Positions 1 to 8,699 of a stretch of 63,071 nucleotides of DNA are shown piece after piece. Below the pieces are notes generated by a model. That model was not told the origin of the DNA. It saw only the letters and a program-made list of their open reading frames with translations, and searched no databases. Source of the DNA: Candidatus Blastococcus massiliensis AP3 (GTDB lineage: Bacteria > Actinomycetota > Actinomycetes > Mycobacteriales > Geodermatophilaceae); the NCBI RefSeq assembly GCF_000582785.1, contig NZ_HG931174.1, forward strand, positions 397,331 to 460,401, written 5' to 3'. The position numbers were made by a program, and so were the translations under genes. Position 1 is the stretch's first letter. Each line of letters starts with the position of its first letter.

Positions 1-1130
1 CGCAGCGCCGCCACCTCGTCCCGGAGCGCCCGGGCCAGCGCCGCGTCCGGTTCGCGACCGGCGGCGACCGCCGCCCAGTGTTCGCGCGCCGTCGTGAGCG
101 CTGCGGACGCCTGTTCGGCCTCCACCGCGGCGCGACCGGCCGCCTCGAGCACGTCACGCACCGGTTCGGCTCGCCGAGCGGAGTCCAGCGTGGCCCGCAG
201 CGGCTCGAGGGCGGGCGCGGCCGCCTCGAGTCGTTCGAGCTCCGCGCGCGCCCGGTCGCGGCGGACGTGGCACTCCTCCTGGGCGCGGGCGTCGGCGAGG
301 GCGGCCTCGCGGGTGCGCGCCAGATCGGCGGCCTCGTCGGCGGTCGTCGTGGCCCGGGCCGCCGCCTCGGCGGCGCCGACGCGGACCGTGCGGACCCAGG
401 CGGTGACCGGTGAACCGGGCGCCGCCCCCACCAGCTCGGGGGCGAACTCCTCGGGGACGGTGACGTCGGCCGCCTGGGCCACGAGCGAGACCAGGGTCCC
501 GGCCCGCGCCCGGATGCGCTCCAGGCGCTCGCGGGCCACCGTGCGCTCGCCGGCGAGCCAGTCCTCCACCCGGGCGAAGCGGCCGACGTCGAAGAGGGTG
601 CGCAGGAGCCGGCCGCGATCCTCCGGCTCGGCGCGGAGGAACCGGGCGAAGTCACCCTGCGGGAGCAGCACCACCTGGCAGAACTGCTCGGCCGAGAGCC
701 CCAGGCGGGTGCGCAGGTACTCCGAGCCCTCGTCGATGCGGGTGCTGACCGGCTCCCAGCCCTCGCCGAACCAGCGCTGCAGCGTCAGGCGGGCCTGCTC
801 GGTGGTCCAGCCCTCGCCCCGGCGCTTGGGCCGCTGCTGCTCGGGGCGCCGGGTGACCCGGAGGCGCTCCCCGCCCAGGGTCAGCTCCAGCTCGACCTCG
901 GTGCGCAGGTCGTCGGGCGCGTGGTCGCTGCGCAGCCGCTTCTCCTCGCCGCGCGCTCCGGGGACCGTGCCGTAGAGCGCGAAGACGATCGCATCGAGCA
1001 ACGTGGTCTTGCCGGCGCCGGTCGGGCCCCACAGCAGGAAGAGCCCGTCACGCCCGACGTCGTCGAGGTCGACGTCGACCCGCGACGCGAACGGCCCGAA
1101 GGCGGTCAGCGCGAGCTGGTGGACCCTCAC
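1..1130 (-). CDS. sbcC: SbcC, ATPase subunit of the SbcCD exonuclease (partial)
   Basis: This is the N-terminal part of SbcC, the SMC-like ATPase that works with SbcD to open and trim hairpins and blocked DNA ends. About 376 codons are in the window and no stop is reached before the left edge. The Walker A motif GPTGAGKT is at residues 35-42, followed by LLDAIVFALYG. The family motif LLPQGDFARFL lies further in, and the visible C-terminal part is Arg/Ala/Glu-rich as expected for the start of a long coiled coil. The start is GTG at 1130, which overlaps the sbcD stop in a GTGA tetranucleotide, so the two subunits should be translationally coupled. No ORF caller would close this gene, because its other end lies outside the window. 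Confidence 0.95.
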   Translation of the reverse strand, partial: MRVHQLALTAFGPFASRVDVDLDDVGRDGLFLLWGPTGAGKTTLLDAIVFALYGTVPGARGEEKRLRSDHAPDDLRTEVELELTLGGERLRVTRRPEQQRPKRRGEGWTTEQARLTLQRWFGEGWEPVSTRIDEGSEYLRTRLGLSAEQFCQVVLLPQGDFARFLRAEPEDRGRLLRTLFDVGRFARVEDWLAGERTVARERLERIRARAGTLVSLVAQAADVTVPEEFAPELVGAAPGSPVTAWVRTVRVGAAEAAARATTTADEAADLARTREAALADARAQEECHVRRDRARAELERLEAAAPALEPLRATLDSARRAEPVRDVLEAAGRAAVEAEQASAALTTAREHWAAVAAGREPDAALARALRDEVAAL

Positions 1131-2284
1131 GCGACGTCCTCGCGCACCGCGGCGGCCAGGGCCTGGCCGAGCAGGTCCCGCTCCGCGGCGCTCGCGGCGG
1201 CGCCACGGACGTGGTTGACGAACTCCTCGGCCACCTCCAGGTCGCTGCGCCCGCGGAGTCGTTCCTGGTAGCTGCGGCCATCGGTGTTCTCCCCGGCGCC
1301 GGCCCACTCCAGGTGGACGCAGTGCGGGAACCGCTCGCGCAGCTGCCGCATCGGGTCGGCCGGTCGGACGGCGTCGGTCAGCCGCGCCGACACGAAGTGC
1401 TCCTCGGCTGCGGCGTGCTCCGGCGCGGCGAGGAGCTCGGCCAGCTCGCCGGTGAGCACGCTCAGCTGCCGGGGCGCCGGCAGCGGCACCGGCCGGACCT
1501 CACCGAGGCCGCCCGCGTCGAGCTCGACCAGCCAGGCCTGCTTCTGCTGCCCGGCCTCCCCGAAGGAGTAGGCCAGCGGCGAGCCGCTGTAGCGCAGCCG
1601 CGGGCTGAGCGTCTGCGGACGGTGCAGGTGGCCCAGGGCGACGTAGTCGACGCCGTCGAACACGCCCGCGGGCACCAGGTCGACGCCGCCGACGCAGATG
1701 TCGCGCTCGCTGTCGGTGGGGACGCCGCCGCCCACGAACGCGTGCGCGAGCACCACCGAGCGCACGCCGGGACGCAGGAAGAGGTCGGCCCGGATGCGGT
1801 CCATCGCCGCGGTGAGCACGCCCTGGTGCCCCCGGGCGCCCTCGGCCTTGGCGTCCAGACCCAGCTCGTGCCGCGCGACCTCCGGCTCCAGGTAGGGGAT
1901 GCCGTAGACGGCGACGTCGCCGTGCTCGTCGGACAGCAGCACCGGCTCGTCGAGGGCCTGCGTCGCGGCGCGCACGTGCAGCCCGGCGGTGGCGAGCAGG
2001 CCGGAGAAGGTGCCCAGGCGGCGGGCGGAGTCGTGGTTGCCGGGCGTGAGGATCACCTGGGCGCCGGCGCTGAGCAGCCGCCCGACCACCCGGTCCAGCA
2101 CCGCGGTCGCGTCGGCCGAGGGCACCGCGCGGTCGTAGACGTCACCGGCGATGACGACCGCGTCGACCGACTCCGCGGCCACGACCTGGGCCAGACCACC
2201 GAGGACCGCCTCCTGCTCGGCGAGCAGGTCGGTGCCGTGCAGCGTCCGGCCGAGGTGCCAGTCGGAGGTGTGCAGCAGCCGCAT
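1127..2284 (-). CDS. sbcD: SbcD, nuclease subunit of the SbcCD exonuclease
   Basis: SbcD is the Mn-dependent metallophosphoesterase subunit of the SbcCD (Mre11-Rad50-like) complex. The 385-residue protein shows the whole motif series: SDWHLG near the N-terminus, GDVYD, GNHDSARR, a histidine in LAHAFVGGG and GHLHRP. I chose ATG 2284, which gives MRLLHTSDWH, the usual family N-terminus. A longer frame runs upstream but has no conserved residues. A -10-like TACGTT ends exactly 6 nt before this ATG, which suggests a leaderless mRNA. The gene ends in a 4-bp overlap with sbcC. Confidence 0.96.
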   Translation of the reverse strand: MRLLHTSDWHLGRTLHGTDLLAEQEAVLGGLAQVVAAESVDAVVIAGDVYDRAVPSADATAVLDRVVGRLLSAGAQVILTPGNHDSARRLGTFSGLLATAGLHVRAATQALDEPVLLSDEHGDVAVYGIPYLEPEVARHELGLDAKAEGARGHQGVLTAAMDRIRADLFLRPGVRSVVLAHAFVGGGVPTDSERDICVGGVDLVPAGVFDGVDYVALGHLHRPQTLSPRLRYSGSPLAYSFGEAGQQKQAWLVELDAGGLGEVRPVPLPAPRQLSVLTGELAELLAAPEHAAAEEHFVSARLTDAVRPADPMRQLRERFPHCVHLEWAGAGENTDGRSYQERLRGRSDLEVAEEFVNHVRGAAASAAERDLLGQALAAAVREDVA

Positions 2285-2290
2285 GGGCGG

Positions 2291-2296
2291 AACGTA
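2291..2296 (-). promoter_or_regulatory. Putative leaderless -10 box of sbcD
   Basis: TACGTT on the minus strand is separated by 6 nt from the sbcD ATG. No ribosome binding site lies between them. I see no convincing -35 hexamer. One of several promoters in the window with this spacing. Confidence 0.5.
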
Positions 2297-2330
2297 AGCG
2301 GGGGGTCCGACAGAACCGTCCAGGCGCGCC

Positions 2331-2346
2331 GTGACGGAACCGTCAC
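2331..2346. promoter_or_regulatory. Palindrome upstream of sbcD, possible operator
   Basis: GTGACGGAACCGTCAC is a perfect 7-bp inverted repeat around AA, lying about 35 bp upstream of the sbcD -10 box. A related half, ACAGAACCGTC, occurs at 2310-2320. It does not match the actinobacterial LexA box. A regulator is not known; it could also be the end of the transcript of the PH-domain gene. Confidence 0.35.
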
Positions 2347-2363
2347 AACGCGCTGTGGAGGGG

Positions 2364-3005
2364 TCAGACGACCGACGTCGGACGACCGCCGTAGCCGTCG
2401 CCGCCGGCACCGCGACGGGCCTGCGGACGGGTGTCGTGGGGAGCGTCGCCCCAGGACGGTCCGCCGTCCCAGTCGCCCGCGTCGCGGAGGTAGCCGGCGC
2501 TCTCCTGCGCCCGGCGGTCGGCGTCCTCCTCGATCATGAGATTGAGGAGCTGCTGGACCCCGTCGCTGTCCGGGATCTGCCGGAGCACCGTCGCGCCGCC
2601 GTCACCTGCGGTCTCGATCGTGATCGTGCCGGAGCTGATCAGCCGCTCCCAGAGCGTCTGCGTGTAGGAGACGTCGGTGATCCGCGACAGGCCCAGGTCA
2701 CGCCCCCGGCGGGCCAGGATCCCCTCGCGGAACAGCAGCCGGTGGGTGGTCACGACGTAGTGCGTCGTCCGCCAGCGCAGCAGCGGTACGACGACGGTGA
2801 CCACCAGCAGCACGACGGCGAGGCCGAGCAGCAGCATGCGGTAGATGCCCTGCTGCCGGCCGTCGGGGATCAGCGCCATGCCGAAGGACGTGCCGCCCAC
2901 GATCAGCAGGAACCGCACCACCGGCCAGAAGATCGTGAGCCAGTGCGGGTGCAGGTGCCGGACGACCTCTTCGTCCGCGGCCAGCAGCTTGTCGGGATAG
3001 GGCAT
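2364..3005 (-). CDS. PH domain-containing membrane protein
   Basis: A 213-residue protein of the bacterial membrane-PH (YdbS/DUF304-like) type. Two hydrophobic segments lie at roughly residues 25-45 and 57-75, followed by the beta-rich bPH segment with HYVVTTHRLLFREG and LSRITDVSYTQTLWERL, typical of the family. The C-terminal 40 residues are Asp/Gly/Arg-rich and probably disordered. The start is taken at ATG 3005 (MPYPDKLLAADE) rather than a frame opening 14 codons earlier, because residues before it look non-coding and a CATCCT box sits 6 nt upstream. Members of this family are poorly characterised; a role at the cytoplasmic face of the membrane is inferred from topology only. Confidence 0.85.
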   Translation of the reverse strand: MPYPDKLLAADEEVVRHLHPHWLTIFWPVVRFLLIVGGTSFGMALIPDGRQQGIYRMLLLGLAVVLLVVTVVVPLLRWRTTHYVVTTHRLLFREGILARRGRDLGLSRITDVSYTQTLWERLISSGTITIETAGDGGATVLRQIPDSDGVQQLLNLMIEEDADRRAQESAGYLRDAGDWDGGPSWGDAPHDTRPQARRGAGGDGYGGRPTSVV

Positions 3006-3011
3006 CACGTC

Positions 3012-3017
3012 AGGATG
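3012..3017 (-). promoter_or_regulatory. Putative leaderless -10 box of the PH-domain gene
   Basis: CATCCT on the minus strand lies 6 nt before ATG 3005. There is no Shine-Dalgarno sequence in the spacer. It fits the NANNNT pattern shared with sbcD, birA and others in this window. Confidence 0.35.
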
Positions 3018-3100
3018 ACGCAGCCGCGATCGATCGAGACGCAACAACGGCGCGGTGTCGCGCCGAGAGAGCCCGGAGGCTCCCGCAGGACTGACCGCCG

Positions 3101-3352
3101 GCAGGGTCGCGCCGAGTGGGCCCCGGAGGGGTCCGCACAGGCGCGACGGAGGCGCTCCGAGCAGCAGGGGGACGGCACGTGGCCGCAGGGTCGCGCCGAG
3201 TGGGCCCCGGAGGGGTCCGCGCAGGCGCGACGGAGGCGCTCCGAGCAGCAGGGGGACGGCACGTGGCCGCAGGGTCGCGCCGAGTGGGCCCCGGAGGGGT
3301 CCGCGCAGGCGCGACGGAGGCGCTCCGAGCAGCAGGGGGACGGCACGTGGCC
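3101..3352. repeat. Three tandem 84-bp repeats in the PH gene/birA intergenic region
   Basis: The interval 3006-3386 (381 bp) holds no credible gene. Three head-to-tail units start at 3101, 3185 and 3269 and are almost identical; the first differs by one base (GTCCGCACAGG against GTCCGCGCAGG). A shortened, diverged fourth copy sits just before them at about 3054-3100. Each unit contains a stem-loop of the form GGCCCC-GGAG-GGGTCC, and the diverged copy keeps a stem with different bases (GAGCC-CGGA-GGCTC). 84 is a multiple of 3, so all frames stay open across the array and produce spurious ORFs. Function unknown. Confidence 0.9.
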
Positions 3353-3386
3353 GCGGTGCGATCCGGAGGATCGCGATGTCAGGGCG

Positions 3387-4214
3387 TCAGCCCTTCCTCA
3401 CGTGGCGGACGTCGCCGCTGGCGAGCTCCACCGTGCCGGCGGGGGTCCGCACGACCAATCGCCCGTCCCAGTCGACGGCCTCGGCGACCCCGTGCAGGAG
3501 GGAGCCGTCGGGCAGGTGCACCTCGACCGTCGTCCCGACCGTGGACGACCAGCGCAGGTAGTCGGTGGCCAGGCCCGAGGACACCGGGTCGCCGACGTGC
3601 TCCACCCAGCGCAGGTAGCGCCGCTCCAGGGCACGTAGGAAGGCCAGGAGCACCGGCGCCCGGTCCACGGTCCCGCCGGTGACGACCGACAGGGACGTGC
3701 CGGTGTCGGGCAGCTCGGCTGCCGTCGTGGAGACGTTCAGTCCCGTGCCGACGACGACGGCCGAGCCCGAGCTCTCCGCCAGGATCCCGGCCAGCTTGAG
3801 ACCGTCGCGGGCCAGCAGGTCGTTGGGCCACTTGACCGAGGCGAGGACGCCGGTCGACTCCCCCACCGCCTCGGCCAGGGCGACGCCGGTCAGGAGCGGC
3901 AGCCACCCCTTGCGGGCGGCCGGGACGTCGGGGCGCAGGAGCACCGAGACGGTCAGCCCCGCGCGGGGCGGGGAGGTCCAGACCCGGTCCAGCCGGCCGC
4001 GGCCGGCGACCTGGTGCTCCGCGAGGAGGACGGCGCCCTCGGGTGCGTCGCGGCCGGCCGCCGCGATCAGGTCCGCGTTCGTCGACCCCGCCTCCGCCAC
4101 CACCTCGAGCGCGCGCCAGAGCGCGCTGTCGCGGACGAGGGCGGCCTCCAGGGCCCCGCCGTCGAGCGGCGGGCGCTCCAGATCCGACCATCGAGGTGAG
4201 GACTCGTCGGGCAC
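3387..4214 (-). CDS. birA: Biotin--[acetyl-CoA-carboxylase] ligase BirA (class I)
   Basis: BirA attaches biotin through biotinyl-AMP to the lysine of carrier domains such as that of the acyl-CoA carboxylase alpha subunit encoded at 6864-8627. The 275-residue protein carries the biotin/ATP loop GRGR at residues 71-74, KWPNDLL at 128-134 with the conserved lysine of GLKLAGIL after it, and a C-terminal SH3-like domain. There is no N-terminal winged helix, so it is a ligase only and not a repressor like Escherichia coli BirA. The GTG start at 4214 follows a TAGCGT box by 6 nt, pointing to leaderless expression. It diverges from pccB across a short shared promoter region. Confidence 0.95.
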   Translation of the reverse strand: MPDESSPRWSDLERPPLDGGALEAALVRDSALWRALEVVAEAGSTNADLIAAAGRDAPEGAVLLAEHQVAGRGRLDRVWTSPPRAGLTVSVLLRPDVPAARKGWLPLLTGVALAEAVGESTGVLASVKWPNDLLARDGLKLAGILAESSGSAVVVGTGLNVSTTAAELPDTGTSLSVVTGGTVDRAPVLLAFLRALERRYLRWVEHVGDPVSSGLATDYLRWSSTVGTTVEVHLPDGSLLHGVAEAVDWDGRLVVRTPAGTVELASGDVRHVRKG

Positions 4215-4220
4215 TCCCCT

Positions 4221-4226
4221 ACGCTA
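4221..4226 (-). promoter_or_regulatory. Putative leaderless -10 box of birA in a bidirectional promoter
   Basis: TAGCGT (minus strand) is 6 nt from GTG 4214. The overlapping plus-strand sequence TACGCT at 4220-4225 could be the -10 box for pccB, about 105 nt upstream of its start, so birA and its client carboxylase may share one promoter region. Confidence 0.45.
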
Positions 4227-4291
4227 CGTAACCCGTGACCGGGCGTGCGCGGTCAGGACGAGCAGGCGGCCCCGCCACCGCGGGCCCGCGC

Positions 4292-4328
4292 TGGGGGCAC
4301 CTCCCGCTTGCGGGGGACTGCGAGGAGG
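4292..4328 (+). promoter_or_regulatory. Hairpin element in the pccB leader
   Basis: The leader contains the hairpin CCCGC-TT-GCGGG (4303-4314) flanked by CACCTCCC on one side and the ribosome binding site GAGGAGG (4322-4328) on the other. The CCTCC stretch could pair with the GGAGG of the binding site, so an alternative fold might hide it. Whether this controls translation is speculative. Confidence 0.35.
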
Positions 4329-4332
4329 AAAC

Positions 4333-5961
4333 GTGAGCGCGGCTGAACTCGAGAACGCCGGGGAGCAGGTCCCCGACGACATCGACATCCACACCACCGC
4401 CGGGAAGCTGGCCGACTTCGAGCGTCGCGTCGAGGAGGCCCAGCACGCGGGCTCCGAGCGTGCCGTCGAGAAGCAGCACGCCGCGGGCAAGATGACCGCC
4501 CGCGAGCGGATCGAGGCGCTGCTGGACCCGGGCTCGTTCACCGAGTTCGACGAGTTCGCCCGCCACCGTTCGACGAACTTCGGCATGGACGCCAAGCGTC
4601 CCTTCGGCGACGGCGTGGTCACCGGGTACGGCACGGTCGACGGCCGGCCCGTCGCGATCTTCTCCCAGGACGTGACCGTCTTCGGCGGGGCGCTCGGCGA
4701 GGTCTACGGCGAGAAGATCGTCAAGGTCCAGGACTTCGCCATCAAGAACGGCTGCCCCGTCGTCGGCATCAACGAGGGCGGTGGCGCCCGCATCCAGGAG
4801 GGCGTGGTCTCCCTCGGCCTCTACGGCGAGATCTTCCAGCGCAACGTGCACGCCTCCGGTGTCATCCCGCAGATCTCGCTGATCATGGGCCCGGCCGCCG
4901 GCGGCCACGTCTACTCCCCGGCGCTGACCGACTTCATCGTCATGGTCGACAAGACCAGCCAGATGTTCATCACCGGGCCCGACGTGGTGAAGACCGTGAC
5001 CGGCGAGGAGGTCACGCTCGAGGAGCTGGGCGGGGCGCGCACGCACAACACCAAGTCCGGCGTGGCCCACTACCTCGCCGAGGACGAGGCCGACGCGCTC
5101 GACTACGTCAAGGCGCTGCTGTCCTACCTGCCGAGCAACAACCTCGACCCGCTGCCGGCGCTGGACATCCCCCCGGCGGAGACCGTCCTCCCGGACGCGC
5201 TCACCGACGAGGACCTCGAGCTCGACACGTTCATCCCCGACTCGGCGAACACGCCCTACGACATGCACACCGTGATCGAGCACGTGCTCGACGACGGCGA
5301 GTTCCTCGAGGTGCAGCCGCTGTTCGCGCCCAACCTCCTCATCGGCTTCGGCCGGGTGGAGGGCCGGCCGGTCGGCGTCGTCGCCAACCAGCCCACCCAG
5401 TTCGCCGGGACCCTCGACATCGACGCCAGCGAGAAGGCCGCGCGCTTCGTGCGCACCTGCGACGCCTTCAACATCCCGGTGCTCACCTTCGTCGACGTCC
5501 CCGGCTTCCTCCCCGGGACGTCGCAGGAGTGGGAGGGCATCATCCGCCGCGGCGCGAAGCTCATCTACGCCTACGCCGAGGCCACCGTCCCCAAGGTCAC
5601 GGTGATCACCCGCAAGGCCTACGGCGGCGCCTACGACGTCATGGGCTCCAAGCACCTGGGCGCCGACGTCAACCTCGCCTGGCCCACCGCGCAGATCGCC
5701 GTCGTCGGCGCGCAGGGGGCGGTCGGCATCCTGTACCGCAAGGAACTGGCCGCGGCCGAGGACCCCGACACCCGCCGCGCCGAGTTGATCGCCGAGTACG
5801 AGGACACCCTCGCCAACCCGTACATCGCCGCCGACCGCGGGTACGTGGACGCCGTGATCCCGCCGTCGCACACCCGGGTCCAGGTGACCAAGGCGCTGCG
5901 CGTCCTGGCCAACAAGCGCCAGACGCTGCCGCCGAAGAAGCACGGGAACATCCCGCTGTGA
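4333..5961 (+). CDS. pccB: Acyl-CoA (propionyl-CoA) carboxylase beta subunit
   Basis: This is the carboxyltransferase subunit that moves CO2 from carboxybiotin to an acyl-CoA, most likely propionyl-CoA to (S)-methylmalonyl-CoA. It has 542 residues, normal for AccD5/PccB. Family motifs are clear: GGGARIQEG near 149-157, [13 protein letters not shown] near 185-197, and [11 protein letters not shown] near 387-396. Asp435 in AYGGAYDVM is at the position where actinobacterial enzymes carry Asp for propionyl-CoA preference (family knowledge). The start is GTG 4333 behind GAGGAGG; a long open frame upstream is antisense to birA. Its stop overlaps the epsilon subunit gene by 4 bp. Confidence 0.95.
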   Translation: MSAAELENAGEQVPDDIDIHTTAGKLADFERRVEEAQHAGSERAVEKQHAAGKMTARERIEALLDPGSFTEFDEFARHRSTNFGMDAKRPFGDGVVTGYGTVDGRPVAIFSQDVTVFGGALGEVYGEKIVKVQDFAIKNGCPVVGINEGGGARIQEGVVSLGLYGEIFQRNVHASGVIPQISLIMGPAAGGHVYSPALTDFIVMVDKTSQMFITGPDVVKTVTGEEVTLEELGGARTHNTKSGVAHYLAEDEADALDYVKALLSYLPSNNLDPLPALDIPPAETVLPDALTDEDLELDTFIPDSANTPYDMHTVIEHVLDDGEFLEVQPLFAPNLLIGFGRVEGRPVGVVANQPTQFAGTLDIDASEKAARFVRTCDAFNIPVLTFVDVPGFLPGTSQEWEGIIRRGAKLIYAYAEATVPKVTVITRKAYGGAYDVMGSKHLGADVNLAWPTAQIAVVGAQGAVGILYRKELAAAEDPDTRRAELIAEYEDTLANPYIAADRGYVDAVIPPSHTRVQVTKALRVLANKRQTLPPKKHGNIPL

Positions 5962-6173
5962 GCGAGGAAACCCCGCCGCTGCTCCGCGTGGTGCGCGGAG
6001 AGCCCTCGGCCGAAGAGCTCGCCGCGCTCACCGTGGTGGTCGCCGCGCTGTCCCAGCGCCGGGAACGCCGTCGTCCCACGCCGGTCGGCGCCTGGGCGTC
6101 GTACGGTCGCACCCATCGTCGGCCGGCCCAGGCAGGTCCGGGCGGCTGGCGCGCGGCAGGCAGCCCCGCATGA
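5958..6173 (+). CDS. Acyl-CoA carboxylase epsilon subunit
   Basis: A 71-residue protein starting at GTG 5958, overlapping the pccB stop (GTGA) and ending inside the maf start (ATGA). Its N-terminal part, [24 protein letters not shown] followed by an Arg-rich stretch, is the hallmark of the small ACC epsilon family that binds and stimulates actinobacterial carboxylase complexes. The C-terminal tail with WASYGR is typical too. It is easily missed because another frame opens far upstream. The position between beta subunit and maf is the common arrangement in actinobacteria. Confidence 0.9.
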   Translation: MSEETPPLLRVVRGEPSAEELAALTVVVAALSQRRERRRPTPVGAWASYGRTHRRPAQAGPGGWRAAGSPA

Positions 6174-6775
6174 CCGACCGCAGGCTGGTCCTCGCCTCGG
6201 CCTCCCCCGCCCGGCTCTCCCTGCTCCGGCAGGCGGGGCTGGCGCCCGAGGTCGTGGTGAGCGACGTCGACGAGGCGGCCTACCCCGCACCGCGGGTGGC
6301 CGAGCAGGTCGCCCTCCTGGCCGCGGCCAAGGCCGCCGACGTCGCCAAGCGGGTGACCGACGCGCTGGTGATCGGCGCGGACTCGCTGCTGGAGTTCTCC
6401 GGCAAGCCCCTCGGCAAGCCCACGGACGCTTCCGACGCCCGCGACCGCTGGCGCCGGATGTCGGGCCGCTCGGGCGTGCTGCACACGGGGCAGGCCCTGT
6501 TCGACGTACGCGACGGCGCGGTGGTGAGCCGCGACATCGCCGTCGCCTCCACCGTCGTCTACTTCGCCGAGCCCACGCAGCCCGAGATCGAGGCCTACCT
6601 GGCCACCGGCGAGCCCCTGGCCGTCGCGGGTGCCTTCACCCTGGACGGCCTGGGCGCCCCGTTCGTCCGCCGGGTCGAGGGCGACCCGGCCGCCGTCGTC
6701 GGGCTCTCGCTCACCGTGCTGCGCACGCAGCTGGGCAAGCGGGGCCTGGCCATCACCGACCTGTGGCGGCGCTGA
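6170..6775 (+). CDS. maf: Maf-like nucleoside triphosphate pyrophosphatase
   Basis: A 201-residue Maf/YhdE family protein. It begins with LVLASASPARLSLL, the signature SxSPxR nucleotide-binding loop, and has the downstream GADSLLEFSGKPLGKP and GEPLAVAGAF segments. Family members hydrolyse dTTP/UTP and modified nucleotides to monophosphates and are tied to septum formation and nucleotide-pool cleaning. The substrate cannot be assigned here. Its ATG overlaps the stop of the epsilon subunit gene by 4 bp, so it belongs to the pccB operon. Confidence 0.92.
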   Translation: MTDRRLVLASASPARLSLLRQAGLAPEVVVSDVDEAAYPAPRVAEQVALLAAAKAADVAKRVTDALVIGADSLLEFSGKPLGKPTDASDARDRWRRMSGRSGVLHTGQALFDVRDGAVVSRDIAVASTVVYFAEPTQPEIEAYLATGEPLAVAGAFTLDGLGAPFVRRVEGDPAAVVGLSLTVLRTQLGKRGLAITDLWRR

Positions 6776-6863
6776 CCGCCGTCCCCGACAGGAGTGACCT
6801 GGCCCGGTGGGGCCGGCGAGCCCTGGTTACAGTCCGACCGGTCCACGGAAGAAGGAGAGCCCG

Positions 6864-8627
6864 GTGCAGAAGGTCCTGATCGCCAACCGCGGTGAGATCG
6901 CGGTGCGCGTGGCTCGTGCATGCAAGGACGCGGGGCTGACGAGCGTGGCCGTCTACGCCGAGCCCGACCGCGACGCCCTGCACGTCCGCGCCGCCGACGA
7001 GGCGTTCGCGCTGGGCGGTACGACGCCCGGTGACTCCTACCTGGTCATCGAGAAGATCCTCGACGCCGCCAGGCAGTCCGGCGCCGACGCGATCCACCCC
7101 GGGTACGGCTTCCTGTCGGAGAACGCCGACTTCGCCCAGGCGGTCATCGACGCCGGGCTGACCTGGATCGGCCCGTCCCCCGAGGCGATCGTCGCGCTGG
7201 GCGACAAGGTGCAGGCCCGGCACATCGCCACCAAGGCCGGCGCCCCCCTGGTCCCCGGGACCAAGGACCCGGTGAAGGACGCCGACGAGGTGGTCGCCTT
7301 CGCCGAGGAGCACGGCCTGCCCGTCGCCATCAAGGCGGCGTTCGGCGGCGGTGGCCGCGGACTCAAGGTGGTCCGGAAGAAGGAAGAGATCCGCGAGCTG
7401 TTCGACTCCGCGGTGCGCGAGGCGGTCTCCGCCTTCGGCCGCGGGGAGTGCTTCGTGGAGAAGTTCCTCGACAAGCCGCGGCACGTCGAGGCGCAGGTGC
7501 TCGCCGACCAGCACGGCAACGTCGTGGTCGTGGGCACCCGCGACTGCTCGCTGCAGCGCCGCAACCAGAAGCTGGTCGAGGAGGCGCCCGCGCCGTTCCT
7601 TACCGACGAGCAGCGCGCCCGCATCCACTCCTCGGCCAAGGCGATCTGCGCCGAGGCCGGCTACTACGGCGCCGGCACCGTCGAGTACCTGGTCGGCGTC
7701 GACGGCTCGATCTCCTTCCTCGAGGTCAACACCCGCCTGCAGGTCGAGCACCCGGTCTCGGAGGAGACCAGCGGCATCGACCTGGTGCGCCAGCAGTTCC
7801 GGATCGCCGACGGACTCCCCCTCGAGATCACCGAGGATCCCGAGCCGCGCGGCCACAGCATCGAGTTCCGGATCAACGCAGAGGACGCCGGACGCAACTT
7901 CATGCCGGCCCCCGGCCCGGTGAACCGCCTGGAGATCCCCCAGGGCCCCGGCGTCCGCTGGGACTCCGGCGTCGAGACCGGCGGGGAGGTCGCCGGTGCG
8001 TTCGACTCGATGCTCGCCAAGCTGATCGTCACCGGCGCCACCCGCGAGGAGGCCCTGCAGCGGGCCCGCCGCGCCCTGGACGAGCTGGTGGTCGAGGGCA
8101 TGCCCACGGTCATCCCGTTCCACCGCGCCGTCGTCCGTGACGAGGCGTTCACCACCGAGCCGTTCACCGTGCACACGCGGTGGATCGAGACCGAGTGGGA
8201 CAACCAGGTCCAGCCCTACGACGCCGCTCCGGCCGAGCAGGACGAGCAGGCCCCCCGGCAGACCGTCGTCGTCGAGGTCGGCGGGCGCCGGCTCGAGGTC
8301 TCGCTGCCCGCCGGGCTCGCCGCGGGTGGCGGTGGCGCTGCTCCCGGCGCGGCCGCCAAGCCGCGCAAGCGCGGCGGGAGCGGGGGTGGATCGGGCGCCT
8401 CCGGTGACTCCCTGGCCTCGCCCATGCAGGGCACGATCGTCAAGGTCGCGGTCGAGGAGGGCGCCACCGTGGAAGCCGGCGACCTGGTCGTCGTCCTCGA
8501 GGCGATGAAGATGGAGCAGCCGCTCACCGCGCACAAGGCCGGCACCGTCACCGGGCTGACCGCCGAGGTGGGCGCCTCGGTCACCAGCGGCGCGGTCATC
8601 TGCACCATCGCCGACGCCGCCGAGTAG
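6864..8627 (+). CDS. Acetyl/propionyl-CoA carboxylase alpha subunit (biotin carboxylase + carrier)
   Basis: A 587-residue fusion of biotin carboxylase (residues about 1-445) and biotin carboxyl carrier domain (last 75 residues) joined by a Gly/Ala/Lys-rich linker. The N-terminus [15 protein letters not shown], the ATP-grasp Gly loop in FGGGGRGLK and [16 protein letters not shown] are diagnostic. The biotin lysine is in EAMKMEQ, at about residue 549. It carboxylates biotin with ATP and bicarbonate and serves the beta subunit encoded upstream. The GTG start at 6864 has GAAGGAGAG before it; a 12-18 bp region with TACAGT at 6828-6833 may be its own promoter. A strong hairpin follows the gene. Confidence 0.95.
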   Translation: MQKVLIANRGEIAVRVARACKDAGLTSVAVYAEPDRDALHVRAADEAFALGGTTPGDSYLVIEKILDAARQSGADAIHPGYGFLSENADFAQAVIDAGLTWIGPSPEAIVALGDKVQARHIATKAGAPLVPGTKDPVKDADEVVAFAEEHGLPVAIKAAFGGGGRGLKVVRKKEEIRELFDSAVREAVSAFGRGECFVEKFLDKPRHVEAQVLADQHGNVVVVGTRDCSLQRRNQKLVEEAPAPFLTDEQRARIHSSAKAICAEAGYYGAGTVEYLVGVDGSISFLEVNTRLQVEHPVSEETSGIDLVRQQFRIADGLPLEITEDPEPRGHSIEFRINAEDAGRNFMPAPGPVNRLEIPQGPGVRWDSGVETGGEVAGAFDSMLAKLIVTGATREEALQRARRALDELVVEGMPTVIPFHRAVVRDEAFTTEPFTVHTRWIETEWDNQVQPYDAAPAEQDEQAPRQTVVVEVGGRRLEVSLPAGLAAGGGGAAPGAAAKPRKRGGSGGGSGASGDSLASPMQGTIVKVAVEEGATVEAGDLVVVLEAMKMEQPLTAHKAGTVTGLTAEVGASVTSGAVICTIADAAE

Positions 8628-8636
8628 TCGCACACG

Positions 8637-8679
8637 CGAGAGGAGGCCGGACCCGCCGAGCGGGTCCGGCCTCCTCTCG
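8637..8679. terminator. Perfect 20-bp hairpin terminator between convergent genes
   Basis: Arms 8637-8656 and 8660-8679 are perfectly complementary around a CGA loop. The hairpin lies 10 bp after the carboxylase alpha stop and 20 bp after the stop of the convergent metalloprotease gene, so it can serve both directions. There is no T tract, as is usual in high-GC actinobacteria. Confidence 0.9.
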
Positions 8680-8699
8680 TCGGTGGGTGGGCCCCCGGC

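Noticed and set aside
2285-2363. LexA (SOS) box in front of sbcD
   Set aside because: No GAAC-N4-GTTC-like site is present; the palindrome found has a different sequence.
3101-3352. CRISPR array
   Set aside because: Units are contiguous 84-bp copies without variable spacers, and no cas genes are present.
3055-3638. Open frames with repeated 28-residue peptides across the 84-bp repeats
   Set aside because: They exist in several frames on both strands only because the unit is divisible by three; none has a start site or non-repetitive protein-like sequence.
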